A stretch of DNA of 19,767 bases from IDS-8 sp035304285 (GCA_035304285.1 DATGQI010000060.1:1-19767), one strand, 5' to 3'. Positions 6,405 through 14,859 are shown, counted from the first letter of the stretch. The notes: generated from the letters alone by a model not told the origin. A program made the numbers and translations.

Positions 6405-8555
6405 ATGGGCCGTGTGCTGAAAATACTGCTGATCGTCATCGCGGGCTTGATCGGCATCGTCGTTATTGCCGCCGTCGCGCTGCTGCTGTTTTTCGATCCC
6501 AACGACTACCGGGACGAAATCTCCGCACAGGTCGCGGAAACCACCGGGCGCGACTTCACGATAGAAGGCGAATTGGGCCTGACGGTGTTCCCCTGGCTGG
6601 CCGTGGAGGTTGGACGGAGCGTGCTCGGCAATGCGGAAGGTTTCGGCGAGCAGCCCTTCGCAAGCTTCGAGCAGGCTAATTTGAGCGTGCGACTGATGCC
6701 CCTCATCTTCCGCCAGGAAGTGTTGATAGGTACCGCCTCGCTCGATTCCCTCGTGTTGAACCTGCAGGTTGCCGCGGACGGCTCCAATAACTGGGAGGAT
6801 CTTGCCGAAGCCGGCGAGACTGCTCCCGAAGAGCCGGAGCAGCCGGCGGGGACACTGGAGTCGCTCGACATCGCTAATGTGGAGGTATCCAATGCCCGCG
6901 TCAGTTATACGGATGCGCAGGCGGGCAGCAGCTATGCAATAAGCAACCTTTCGCTGGAGACCGGCCGCATCGCAGGTGACCTGCCGTTCGAGGTGGACGC
7001 GGAGTTCGATTTCGAGGCCGAGCCGGGGGAAATGGGTGGACACCTCGCGGTCAACGGCACCACCACGCTCGGCAGCGCCCTGGACAGGCTGGAGCTTCGG
7101 GACTGGAACGTCGCGGGCCAGCTCTCAGGCATCGCCGAGGACCCTGCGGATTTCGAATTCAGCGCCCGCAACATCCTCGTCGACATGAATGCCGAAACGG
7201 TAACCATGGGCGAGATGGACCTGGGCGTACTCAACCTGCGCATGACCGCCGACGTGGCGCCGTTTTCCTATGCAGGCACGCCCGAACCGCAGGCGACGGT
7301 GCGCGTAGAGCCGTTTTCGCTGAAGGAGTTGATGAGTGCCCTTGGGGTCGAACCGCCTGTCACGGCCGACCCGTCCGCCTTGAGCCGCGTCTCGTTCAAT
7401 GCGGAGGCGGCCGTTGGCGAGACCGCCATGGCCCTCCGCTCGATGTCGCTGACTCTCGACGACACCACGCTCACCGGCCAGCTGAGCTATCCCCTGACCG
7501 AGAACGGGCTGATCGAGTTCGACCTCGCAGCCGACAGCATCAACGTTGACGCCTACATGGCGCCAGGTGAGGAGACCGGCGCGGAGCAGGAAACGACCAC
7601 CGACGACATAGAGATCCCCGTGGACATGATCCGGGCGTTGCAGGCGCGCGGCAGGATAACGCTCAATAGCGCGACGCTGTCCGGCATGCTGTTCGAGAAC
7701 CTGGAACTCGGCGTCGACAGTGTGAACGGGAAGATGCGCCTGCACCCGATCGCCGCAGAGCTCTTCGACGGCACGTATACGGGCGACGTACGCATCGATG
7801 CCTCCGGCGCAGCCCCCACCATCTCCGTCAACGAGAAGGTGGAAGGCGTCAGCCTGACCCCGCTCGCGCGTTCCATGTTCGAGCAGGAGAACATCAGCGG
7901 CACCATCGCCGGCAGCTTCCAGTTGAGCGGCACCGGCCAGAACCTGTCCGAGATTCGCAGGGACCTGGACGGCAACATGGCGTTCGAACTCGCCGACGGC
8001 GCGTGGGAAGGCACGGACATCTGGCACCAGCTTCGCTCCGCCCGCGCGTTGTTCAGGAAAGAGCCTCCGCCTGAGCGTCGCAACCCGCCGCGCACCGAGT
8101 TCTCCTCGGTCATTGCCACGGGTACGGTCACCGATGGCGTGTTCCGCAACGAAGACCTGCTGGCCGAGCTGCCGTTCCTGCAGGTGAGCGGCAACGGCAG
8201 CGTGGACCTGGCCGAGGCCTCGATCGATTACTCCCTGCAGGCGCGGGTCCTGGAGCGCCCGGAATTCGTCGGCGGCGCGAGCCAGTCCGAGCTGGACGAC
8301 TTTACCCAGGCCGTGATCCCGCTGTCCGTCACCGGTTCGCTGAACTCGCCAAGCATCCGTCCCGATGTCGACGGCATGCTGAAAGCCGAAGTAAAGAAAG
8401 TCGTCGAGGAGAAGCGCGACGAGCTCAAAGGCCGCCTGATGGACAAACTTCTCGGCGGCGGCGAGCGAGAAAAAGACGGCGAAGAACCAACCAACAACGA
8501 AGAAGAGCAAGAAGAAGACCTCGAAGACCGGCTGAAAAAGCTGTTCGACAACTGA
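6405..8555 (+). CDS. AsmA-family inner-membrane-anchored envelope protein
   Basis: A 716-residue protein with one N-terminal transmembrane helix (~5-29, ILLIVIAGLIGIVVIAAVA) followed by the FFDPNDYRDEISAQVAETTG motif typical of AsmA proteins. The rest is a long periplasmic beta-rich part. The AsmA N-domain continues with GRDFTIEGELGLTVFPWLAV, and the AsmA C-terminal signature lies at ~DLDGNMAFELADGAWEGTDI. AsmA-like proteins are bridge-like lipid carriers or modulators of outer membrane assembly between the two membranes. The last ~60 residues are an unusually charged Lys/Glu tail (EEKRDELKGRL, then EREKDGEEPTNNEEEQEEDL). The start is supported by TAGGGAC just upstream. The SRPBCC gene follows within a few bases, so the two may be co-transcribed. 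Confidence 0.93.
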   Translation: MGRVLKILLIVIAGLIGIVVIAAVALLLFFDPNDYRDEISAQVAETTGRDFTIEGELGLTVFPWLAVEVGRSVLGNAEGFGEQPFASFEQANLSVRLMPLIFRQEVLIGTASLDSLVLNLQVAADGSNNWEDLAEAGETAPEEPEQPAGTLESLDIANVEVSNARVSYTDAQAGSSYAISNLSLETGRIAGDLPFEVDAEFDFEAEPGEMGGHLAVNGTTTLGSALDRLELRDWNVAGQLSGIAEDPADFEFSARNILVDMNAETVTMGEMDLGVLNLRMTADVAPFSYAGTPEPQATVRVEPFSLKELMSALGVEPPVTADPSALSRVSFNAEAAVGETAMALRSMSLTLDDTTLTGQLSYPLTENGLIEFDLAADSINVDAYMAPGEETGAEQETTTDDIEIPVDMIRALQARGRITLNSATLSGMLFENLELGVDSVNGKMRLHPIAAELFDGTYTGDVRIDASGAAPTISVNEKVEGVSLTPLARSMFEQENISGTIAGSFQLSGTGQNLSEIRRDLDGNMAFELADGAWEGTDIWHQLRSARALFRKEPPPERRNPPRTEFSSVIATGTVTDGVFRNEDLLAELPFLQVSGNGSVDLAEASIDYSLQARVLERPEFVGGASQSELDDFTQAVIPLSVTGSLNSPSIRPDVDGMLKAEVKKVVEEKRDELKGRLMDKLLGGGEREKDGEEPTNNEEEQEEDLEDRLKKLFDN

Positions 8556-8576
8556 AGCCGGTGCCTTTTTTGAGCC

Positions 8577-8652
8577 ACGTAGGAGCCTGCCATGCGGGCG
8601 AGTGCGATATGCGTAATCGCACTCGCCCGCATGGCAGGCTCCTGCAGCGCTC
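8577..8652. repeat. REP-derived perfect hairpin at the 5' edge of the SRPBCC gene (copy 8)
   Basis: Arms 8581-8608 and 8616-8643 are perfect 28-base reverse complements around a 7-base loop ATGCGTA (8609-8615). The outer part (GTAGGAGCC and GGCTCCTGCAGCGC) matches the REP family. The inner part is longer and different (GCGGGCGAGTGCGAT). The loop contains the ATG that is one candidate start of the next gene. In RNA this would be a very stable stem next to, or over, the translation start. Confidence 0.9.
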
Positions 8653-9223
8653 TATCCGTGCCTTGCGCTTGCTTTGTCCCTTGCTGCTCCTCTGTGCTTC
8701 GATCGACGCGGTGCCGGCTGACCTGCGCATGGTCGAGGTCGAGCGGGAGCAAAATCGTTACAGCCTCAAATCAGAGGCGTACTTTGCCGCCAGCCGCGAC
8801 GATCTTTATCGTGTGCTCACGAACTATGACCTGTTCGTGCAGTTTTCCAGCGCTTACGTCGAAACGCGCAACGTGGAGAGGGACGAGCAGGGACGTCCGC
8901 GCTTCTTCGCGCGCATGCAGGGATGCGTCTTGTTCTTCTGCAGGGAATTCGTGCGTCATGGACACCTCGAGCTGAGACCGGGCTCGGAAATCGTCGCGAT
9001 CACGGAGCCCGAGGGCAGCGACTTCAACTACAGCCGCGAACGCTGGCTATTGAAACCGGAGGGGGACGGCACGCTGCTGATTTACGATTTCGAAATGGAG
9101 CCCGGCTTCTGGGTGCCTCCGATCATCGGTCCTTACGTCATCCAGCGCTCGCTGCGCTCCGACGGAACAGACGCCATCGACCGCATCGAAGCGCTGGCAC
9201 TCGGCAGGACGCCCAAACCGTGA
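8609..9223 (+). CDS. Secreted SRPBCC/START-like (polyketide cyclase-like) protein
   Basis: About 204 residues from ATG 8609. A signal-peptide-like segment (RALRLLCPLLLLCASIDAVPA) is followed by an SRPBCC fold: SEAYFAASRDDLYRVLTNYD, then the VETRNVERDEQGRPRFF strand, and a late FWVPPIIGPYVIQRSL segment typical of cyclase/dehydrase START-like proteins. Such folds hold a hydrophobic ligand in a cavity; the ligand here is unknown. The start is unclear. GTG 8561, six bases after the asmA-like stop, would translate the whole REP hairpin. ATG 8609 is in the hairpin loop, and TTG 8663 lies just after it. No good Shine-Dalgarno sequence is visible for the last two. Its stop overlaps the mutY GTG (GTGA). 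The family is moderately sure and the function unknown. Confidence 0.8.
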   Translation: MRNRTRPHGRLLQRSIRALRLLCPLLLLCASIDAVPADLRMVEVEREQNRYSLKSEAYFAASRDDLYRVLTNYDLFVQFSSAYVETRNVERDEQGRPRFFARMQGCVLFFCREFVRHGHLELRPGSEIVAITEPEGSDFNYSRERWLLKPEGDGTLLIYDFEMEPGFWVPPIIGPYVIQRSLRSDGTDAIDRIEALALGRTPKP

Positions 9224-10278
9224 GCGCCACTCCGGTCAACAGCTTCGCGAAGCAATTGCTCGAGTGGCACGAGAGTCACGGGCGCAAGGACCTGCCGTGG
9301 CAACAGGATCGCACACCGTACCGGGTGTGGGTTTCGGAGATCATGCTGCAGCAGACGCAGGTCGCCACGGTCGTTCCTTATTACATGCGCTTCATGGAGG
9401 CGTTCCCGGACGTGCTCTCGCTCGCCAACGCGCCGATCGATCATGTCCTGAAGCTTTGGGCGGGGCTTGGCTACTATGCCCGCGCCAGGAATCTCTACAA
9501 GGCAGCTTGTGAAATTCGGGACCGCCACTCCGGCCGTTTCCCGGGCAACTTCGAGGACGTAGTTGCGCTGCCAGGCATCGGACGCTCGACCGCGGGGGCG
9601 ATCATGGCGCTTGCCTGCAACGAGCATCACCCGATACTGGACGGGAACGTGAAGCGCGTGCTGGCGCGATATCACACAGTCGGCGGCTGGCCGGGGGATT
9701 CCGCGGTGGCGGCAACGCTGTGGCAGTACGCGGAGCAACACACCCCCGATAAGGATACCGCCGCCTACACGCAGGCCATCATGGATCTCGGCGCCACCGT
9801 CTGCACGCGCACGCAGCCATCCTGCTTCCTGTGCCCCGTCTCTTCCGGCTGCAAAGCCTACGCGGCCGCGAGCGTTTCCGAGTTTCCGGGCCGGCGCGAG
9901 AAAAAGGCCAAGCCGCTGCGGCAGACGCACATGGCGCTTGCCTGCTGCAATGGCGACGTCTACCTGGAGCGGCGACCGCCATCAGGCATCTGGGGCGGGC
10001 TCTGGAGCCTGCCGGAATTCGACATGGAGGAACAGCTTCTTGCCTGGTGCAGCGCCCGACTCAACGCGGAACCGGTCGAGGTGGAACGATGGTCGACGCT
10101 TCGGCACACCTTCAGCCACTACCATCTCGATATAAAACCGGTGGCGCTGCACCTCAACTCGGTGCCGCAACGAGTTGCGGACGGCGCGTCCGGCATCTGG
10201 TACAACTACGAGACGGCGCCGGAGTTCGGCGTCGCCGCGCCCGTTCGAAAACTCATCGAAAACCTGAAGGAAAGATAG
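9220..10278 (+). CDS. mutY: A/G-specific adenine DNA glycosylase MutY
   Basis: A 352-residue protein, normal for the family. It removes adenine mispaired with 8-oxoguanine in base-excision repair. It has E40 in the SEIMLQQTQV motif, the helix-hairpin-helix LPGIGRSTAGAI (~118-129), the catalytic Asp141 in ILDGNVKRVLAR, and the [4Fe-4S] loop C195-x6-C202-x2-C205-x5-C211. The C-terminal NUDIX-like 8-oxoG recognition domain carries SGIWGGLWSLPEF and TFSHYHLDI. The GTG start overlaps the stop of the SRPBCC gene (GTGA), so it is coupled to it. yggX begins directly after its stop (TAG then ATG). All key residues are present. Confidence 0.97.
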   Translation: MSATPVNSFAKQLLEWHESHGRKDLPWQQDRTPYRVWVSEIMLQQTQVATVVPYYMRFMEAFPDVLSLANAPIDHVLKLWAGLGYYARARNLYKAACEIRDRHSGRFPGNFEDVVALPGIGRSTAGAIMALACNEHHPILDGNVKRVLARYHTVGGWPGDSAVAATLWQYAEQHTPDKDTAAYTQAIMDLGATVCTRTQPSCFLCPVSSGCKAYAAASVSEFPGRREKKAKPLRQTHMALACCNGDVYLERRPPSGIWGGLWSLPEFDMEEQLLAWCSARLNAEPVEVERWSTLRHTFSHYHLDIKPVALHLNSVPQRVADGASGIWYNYETAPEFGVAAPVRKLIENLKER

Positions 10279-10545
10279 ATGTCACGCATCGTCCATTGCA
10301 TCGTACTGGGCAAGGAAGCGGAAGGGCTGGACTATGCCCCTTACCCCGGTGAACTCGGCCAGCGCATTTACGCGAACGTGTCGAAAGAAGCGTGGCAGAA
10401 ATGGCTCGCGCACCAGACGATGCTCATCAACGAGTACCGGCTGACGCCAATGGAGCCGGAGGCGAGAAAATTCCTGGAGACCGAGATGGAAAAATTCTTC
10501 TTCGGCGGCGGCTCGGAGAAACCTAAGGAGTTTGTTCCGGAGTAA
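10279..10545 (+). CDS. yggX: Probable Fe(2+)-trafficking protein YggX
   Basis: An 88-residue protein that matches YggX end to end, with the conserved Cys7 (MSRIVHCIVLGKEAEGLDY), then PYPGELGQRIYANVSKEAW and the LINEYRLTPMEPEARKFLE stretch. YggX protects iron-sulfur clusters and DNA under oxidative stress and is linked to iron handling. It starts immediately after the mutY stop. The mutY-yggX order is the same as in enterobacteria and pseudomonads, which fits, since MutY carries an Fe-S cluster. Its last 23 bases overlap the 3' end of the convergent glucoamylase-like gene. Confidence 0.96.
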   Translation: MSRIVHCIVLGKEAEGLDYAPYPGELGQRIYANVSKEAWQKWLAHQTMLINEYRLTPMEPEARKFLETEMEKFFFGGGSEKPKEFVPE

Positions 10546-12229
10546 TCTCTTCCTCGATCGACGGCGGGTCGTTCTCTTCCGTCCTGTCCAGCCAGCCGCC
10601 GCTGAACCCGGCGCGATTCAGCCCGCGGCGCATGTGCTCGTTCTCGCGCATTACGTTCCAGACGAACCCGGTGCGATAGTTTTCAATCATCAGGATGATG
10701 GGACCCTGGTCGATGCCGAGGTAGTCGTCGGCAACCCAGCCGAACCCGGGTATGACGCGGCCACGATGTACCTCCACGTCGTAGTTGAAGCTTGGATTGA
10801 AGGCGTCGAGAAAGCCGTACTCTGAATAGATGTGCTGGCCATAGCGGGCACGCATTTCGCGGATACCCTGGATCGACCGTTCCGGCGTGAACACGATCGA
10901 CGATATCGCGGCGGTGGGTGCGATGGTCCCATCGTCGAACGACTGCCCGAGCCTGGAGTGAGTCGGGGGATAGCCGATGCCGCGGGCGATGTAACCGCGG
11001 AACTGCCGTTCCTCTCCTTCGTACATCAGGAGCGCGCGTCCCGGCCCGTCGCTCGCAGTCAATCCCCAGACGCCCTCGCCGTAGCCTTTCCAGCCCATCG
11101 GGTTCTCTTCAGCGTAAGCGTGCTGGGCGAGCGCTGCGCGCCGGCTGTTCTTGAAATAGTCGAGCCCGCGCCGCCGCATGTAGGCGTCCTGGATCTCGCG
11201 GAAGTCGATCCAGATGTGCGTGTACTGATGACCGAAGCCGGGGCTGAACATCAGGAATTCCTGCTGGTAGTAGCTGCCCCAGACCTCGTCATAGCGGTCG
11301 GTCCACGAGTTCCAGGCCTCCTGGTCCAGCGGATGTGTGGGTGATCCGAGCGCCAGCAGGTAAACGATCATTGCCTCGTTGTAGCCGTTCCAGTCGTACG
11401 CACTGAAGCCGCGCTCCGGACGCCAGGCAAGGGTAATGCCGGGCGCGTTCGCCTGTGCCCACGGCCAGTCGACGCGCTCGTAGATCTTTTGCGCCAGGTC
11501 GCGAATCTCCGCCTCCAGCGGGTGATCCTGGGTGAAGTACGACTGCGCGAAAAGGGCGCCGCCCAGGAACAGCGCTGTATCCACCGTCGACAACTCGGTG
11601 GTTCCCCAGCGCAGGCCGGTCTCCATGTTCAGGAAGTGGTAGAAAAAGCCTTTGTGCCCAACGGTGCCCTGCGGCTCCGGGCCTTGCGGGGCGTTCCAGA
11701 AAAAGCGCAGCGTGCGCACCGTCCGGAGCCGCGCCTGCTGGCGCGTGATATAGCCGCGTTCAACGCCGATCGGATAGATCGTCAGCGCGAAACCGATGGC
11801 CGCGATGGAGGCGAAGGGCTGCGAGGGCCAGCGATCGGGTATCAGTCCTTTTTCCGCGTTGGCAGTCTCCCAGAAGAAGCGAAAGGTGCGCGCGGAAAGA
11901 TCGTCGAGCAGCGACTGGTCGTCCAGCCGCGGCGACTCCAGAGGTTGCTCGCCGGGCAGCGGCGTTTGCAGCAGTCCGTTGGCATTCGGCTGTTGCTGTC
12001 CGGCACCCCGGGGCTGTTGCTCGCCGGGTCGCCCATCCTGTCCAACCGTTTGCGCATCGATCGGTTGGGCGGACTGCGCCGGCTGTGTCGCTTCTACGGA
12101 CAGGGCCGGCTGTGCCGCTTGTCCCGCCTGCACGACATCGGCCGCAGCAGGAGCGGTCAACAGCACGAACGCAAGCCACAAGGCCACGCACTTGGTAAGG
12201 AGCGGGTTTCTCAAGCTGTCGATGGCCAT
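10523..12229 (-). CDS. Secreted glucoamylase-like (PF10091 / GH144-type) protein
   Basis: About 568 residues. I place the start at ATG 12229 because it opens a signal peptide (MAIDSLRNPLLTKCVALWLA, then FVLLTAPAAA); the frame is open to 12334 but the extra part has no export signal. After cleavage a ~70-residue Gln/Ala/Pro-rich linker precedes the catalytic-type domain. That domain runs LSARTFRFFWETAN, TELSTVDTALFLGGALFA, YDWNGYNEAMIVYLLALGSP, GYGEGVWGLTASDGP, then DDYLGIDQGPIILMIENYR. This is the glycoamylase (PF10091, COG5368) pattern, which includes GH144 beta-1,2-glucanases and the end domain of cyclic beta-1,2-glucan synthases. It is probably a periplasmic or exported glycan hydrolase; the exact substrate is not certain. 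Acidic residues in these motifs are candidate catalytic groups. It ends convergently inside yggX. Confidence 0.87.
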   Translation of the reverse strand: MAIDSLRNPLLTKCVALWLAFVLLTAPAAADVVQAGQAAQPALSVEATQPAQSAQPIDAQTVGQDGRPGEQQPRGAGQQQPNANGLLQTPLPGEQPLESPRLDDQSLLDDLSARTFRFFWETANAEKGLIPDRWPSQPFASIAAIGFALTIYPIGVERGYITRQQARLRTVRTLRFFWNAPQGPEPQGTVGHKGFFYHFLNMETGLRWGTTELSTVDTALFLGGALFAQSYFTQDHPLEAEIRDLAQKIYERVDWPWAQANAPGITLAWRPERGFSAYDWNGYNEAMIVYLLALGSPTHPLDQEAWNSWTDRYDEVWGSYYQQEFLMFSPGFGHQYTHIWIDFREIQDAYMRRRGLDYFKNSRRAALAQHAYAEENPMGWKGYGEGVWGLTASDGPGRALLMYEGEERQFRGYIARGIGYPPTHSRLGQSFDDGTIAPTAAISSIVFTPERSIQGIREMRARYGQHIYSEYGFLDAFNPSFNYDVEVHRGRVIPGFGWVADDYLGIDQGPIILMIENYRTGFVWNVMRENEHMRRGLNRAGFSGGWLDRTEENDPPSIEEEITPEQTP

Positions 12230-12404
12230 GCAGCGGCATTTACCTGCGCTGGAAACTGGTGCTTCGGGAGTCTGGTTGCCCCGCGAAGGAGAGGCAAAGT
12301 GATGGAACGCGCAAAAGCGAGCCGCATTCTCCACGATCGATTCCGCACCCGCAACCGATCGCCGACGGCGCTATGAAATCGCGCCTGCCGCCCGCTATTC
12401 GCGC

Positions 12405-12433
12405 GCTGCAGGAGCCCGCCCCGCGGGCGACCA
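12405..12433 (+). repeat. REP-like repeat (copy 9)
   Basis: GCTGCAGGAGCCC...GCGGGCGACCA in the 236-base gap between the egtD 3' end and the glucoamylase-like start. As egtD is read from the minus strand, this copy lies downstream of it and may help end or stabilise the egtBD mRNA. Confidence 0.8.
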
Positions 12434-12465
12434 TCCCGGCGATCCCCTCTCAATAACGACCTCGA

Positions 12466-13425
12466 TCACCGCCGCAGGCAATACTGCACCGAAAACAACC
12501 GCTCCCTGTCCGTCCACACCCTGTGGACCGAGAAGCCGGCGCGCTCGGCCATCGCCTCGAATTCTTTCAGCGTGTACTTGTGCGAACACTCCGTACGAAT
12601 CGATTCCCCTTCCTCAAACTGAAACCGTTCTCCAGCGACCATGACGGCCTGCACAGAAGTACTCACCAGGTGCATCTCGATCCGTCCCGGCTCTTCCCTG
12701 TAAACCGCCAGGTGCCGGAATTTCTCGAGGTCGAAATTCGCCGAAAGCTCGTTGTTCAGCCGTCGCAACATGTTCAGGTTGAACCTGGCTGTTACTCCCG
12801 CGCTGTCGTTATATGCAGTTTCGAGCACAGCCGGGTCCTTTTTCAAGTCCACGCCAATCAGCAGCGCACCGTCTTCGTTGGCCTCCTCGTACATCACCTC
12901 GAGCAGGGCCTGCGCGGCGGACGGCATAAAATTCCCAATCGTCGAGCCGGGAAAGTAGACGATGTTTCGCAAGGGCATGACCTTAGGCTTGGGCAGGTCG
13001 AACGGGCGGGTGAAGTCGACGGCAAGCGGCAGCACTTCTATTTGCGGAAAGTCCGCCGCCAGCGTTTCGGCGGCCGCGGTGAGATGGTCACGTGAGATGT
13101 CGACGGGAACGTATGCTGCCAGGCGATCGAGATGCTCGAGGAGGATCCGCGTCTTCATGCTCGAGCCGCTGCCGAATTCGATCAGGCTGGCCTGCGGCCC
13201 GACCAGGCCGACAATCTCCTCGATGTTCTCGCGCATGATGGAAAGCTCGGTGCGCGTCGGGTAGTACTCCGGAAGCTCCGTGATCTGCTCGAACAACCGC
13301 GAGCCGCGCTCGTCGTAGAAAAACTTCGGCGACAGCGTCTTCGGTTGCTGGCGAAGTCCATCCAGCACTTCCTGGCGGTCGGCGGCGCTGAGGGCGCTGC
13401 CCGGCCCTACTTCGTCCGTCTCCAT
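12466..13425 (-). CDS. egtD: L-histidine N(alpha)-methyltransferase EgtD (ergothioneine synthesis)
   Basis: A 319-residue protein, the family's usual length. It methylates the alpha-amino group of histidine three times with SAM to give hercynine. The N-terminal signature (KTLSPKFFYDERGSRLFEQI, then the LPEYYPTRTE stretch) is diagnostic. A SAM-binding motif follows (LIEFGSGSSMKTRILL, ~81-96). Also seen are YVPVDISRDHL, NIVYFPGSTIGNFMP and the late ECSHKYTLKEFEAMAERAG. ATG 13425 gives a canonical N-terminus. A GTG at 13443 that overlaps the egtB stop (GTGA) is an alternative. It sits 14 bases after egtB in the same orientation, so the two form an operon. The identification is firm. Confidence 0.95.
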   Translation of the reverse strand: METDEVGPGSALSAADRQEVLDGLRQQPKTLSPKFFYDERGSRLFEQITELPEYYPTRTELSIMRENIEEIVGLVGPQASLIEFGSGSSMKTRILLEHLDRLAAYVPVDISRDHLTAAAETLAADFPQIEVLPLAVDFTRPFDLPKPKVMPLRNIVYFPGSTIGNFMPSAAQALLEVMYEEANEDGALLIGVDLKKDPAVLETAYNDSAGVTARFNLNMLRRLNNELSANFDLEKFRHLAVYREEPGRIEMHLVSTSVQAVMVAGERFQFEEGESIRTECSHKYTLKEFEAMAERAGFSVHRVWTDRERLFSVQYCLRR

Positions 13426-13439
13426 TGCAGTGCCGCAGG

Positions 13440-14705
13440 TCACGCCGCGCCGTCCTGGGCAAGACGAACGCCCAGGAACTGCCAGCGCGCGTCGGGGTAG
13501 AAAAAGCTGCGGTAGCTCGAGCGGATGTGGTCGTCGGCGGTGACGCAGGAGCCTCCGCGCACCGTCATCTGGTTGCACATGAACTTGCCGTTGTACTCTC
13601 CGAGCGAACCGGGCAGCGGCCGGAAGCCGGGGTACGGGGAGTAGGACGATGACGTCCATTCCCAGTTGTCCCCGAAGTACTGCCTGTTGCCGTTTGCCGC
13701 GGCTACGGGGTGCCAGAAGCCGGTTGCGGCCAGGTTCCCGGAGCAGTGCTCTCCTGTCGCGGCAACCTCCCACTCCTGCTCCGTCGGCAGGCGCGCGCCT
13801 GCCCAGCGAGCGAAGGCGTCGGCCTCGTAATAGCTCACATGAGTGACCGGGGCATGCATGTCGAGGTCGCGCTCGCCTCCGAGAGTGAACTCCGCGGTGC
13901 AGTCCACGTTCCAGTACAGTGGCCGGTTCCAACCGTGTTCATTCACGGAAGCCCAGCCGTCTGCCAGCCAAAGGTCTACCTTCTGGTAGCCGCGGTCCCG
14001 GATGAACTCCAGGTATTCCCCGTTCGTGATTTGGCGCGACCCGATCCGGTGCTCATGTACCAGGACCCGGTGACGGGGCAGTTCGTTGTCGAAAGCGAAG
14101 CCCTCACCGGTTGCGCCAATCTCCCTGTTCCCTGAGGCACCAGGGATGAACTGCAGCGGGGGCGCCTGCGCCGCCTGCGGGCGCGGCAGTTCCGGGTTCA
14201 CCGCAGGCTTCAGCGGGTTCAGCGAGAACACGTGCTTGATGTCGGTCAGCAACAACTCCTGGTGCTGCTGTTCGTGGTTGATACCCAGCACCACGCGCTG
14301 GCGGGTCTCCCTGTCGTCGGTTCCTCCGCTCAACAGGCGCTCCATGGCATCGTCCACGTGAGCGCGATAGTTCATCACCTCCTCGACAGGCGGACGCGAA
14401 AGCATGCCGCGCTCCGGTCGCCGGTGCATCTCCCCGACGGAGTAATAATAAGAGTTGAAGAGGTAATGAAAGTCGTCGTTGAAGCGGCGGTAGCCTTTCG
14501 CGTACGGCTCGAGCACGAACTTTTCAAAGAACCAGGTCACGTGCGCGAGGTGCCACTTCGCCGGACTCACGTCCGGCATCGACTGCACCACGAAATCCTC
14601 GGGCAGGAGGTGCTCGCAAAGCGCGACGGTTGCCGCGCGGGTTCGCTGGTACTGCGCCACCAGGGACGGCGCCTCGACCTGGACAGTTTCCTCAAGCGAA
14701 ACCAT
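13440..14705 (-). CDS. egtB: Ergothioneine synthase EgtB (sulfoxide synthase)
   Basis: A 421-residue iron enzyme that joins hercynine to a thiol donor, gamma-glutamylcysteine or cysteine, using O2. The N-terminal DinB-like domain (~12-150) supplies candidate iron ligands: His52 or His55 in WHLAHVTWFFE, and His144 and His148 in GINHEQQHQE, with the four-residue spacing expected. The C-terminal FGE-sulfatase domain (~185-420) shows the VTHVSYYEADAFARWAGARL and LPTEQEWEVAA motifs, then FGDNWEWTSSSYSPYPGF and RGGSCVTADDHIRSSYRSFF. The start is ATG 14705 with GAGG about six bases upstream. The frame runs on to 14807, but that extension only translates REP sequence. No egtA, egtC or egtE is seen here, so the route is the short egtB-egtD form. 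Confidence 0.95.
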   Translation of the reverse strand: MVSLEETVQVEAPSLVAQYQRTRAATVALCEHLLPEDFVVQSMPDVSPAKWHLAHVTWFFEKFVLEPYAKGYRRFNDDFHYLFNSYYYSVGEMHRRPERGMLSRPPVEEVMNYRAHVDDAMERLLSGGTDDRETRQRVVLGINHEQQHQELLLTDIKHVFSLNPLKPAVNPELPRPQAAQAPPLQFIPGASGNREIGATGEGFAFDNELPRHRVLVHEHRIGSRQITNGEYLEFIRDRGYQKVDLWLADGWASVNEHGWNRPLYWNVDCTAEFTLGGERDLDMHAPVTHVSYYEADAFARWAGARLPTEQEWEVAATGEHCSGNLAATGFWHPVAAANGNRQYFGDNWEWTSSSYSPYPGFRPLPGSLGEYNGKFMCNQMTVRGGSCVTADDHIRSSYRSFFYPDARWQFLGVRLAQDGAA

Positions 14706-14778
14706 GCGGTGCCTCGATCGAAGGGGGCAATCGAGGTTACGCGAACCCCCGGAAAAAAGCACCGGCTGGCAGTAGCAC

Positions 14779-14859
14779 GCTGTAGGAGCCCGCCCGGCGG
14801 GCGACAACGGGTTGTAAAGATCTCAAACGTATGTCGCCCGTGGGACGGGCTCCTACAGC
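14779..14859. repeat. Inverted pair of REP-like repeats (copies 10 and 11)
   Basis: Copy 10 (14779-14807) reads GCTGTAGGAGCCC...GCGGGCGACAA. Copy 11 (14831-14859) reads ATGTCGCCCG...GGGCTCCTACAGC, facing it across 23 bases, and ends in CAGCGCTATTCCGG. The pair lies between the Lrp-like gene and egtB, both read from the minus strand. It may therefore act as a terminator or attenuator between the two units. Confidence 0.88.

Noticed and set aside
7125..8510. Long - strand open frame opposite the AsmA-family gene
   Set aside because: No domain features; the + strand carries an intact AsmA protein with a membrane anchor over the same bases.
11489..12376. + strand frame over the glucoamylase-like gene
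   Set aside because: Arg- and Gly-rich antisense product without motifs or a signal peptide.
13426..13932. Upstream extension of egtD
   Set aside because: It runs out of frame through egtB and carries no methyltransferase sequence; 13425 or 13443 is the likely start.
14706..14807. Upstream extension of egtB
   Set aside because: It translates REP repeat sequence; EgtB homology and a good ribosome site begin at 14705.
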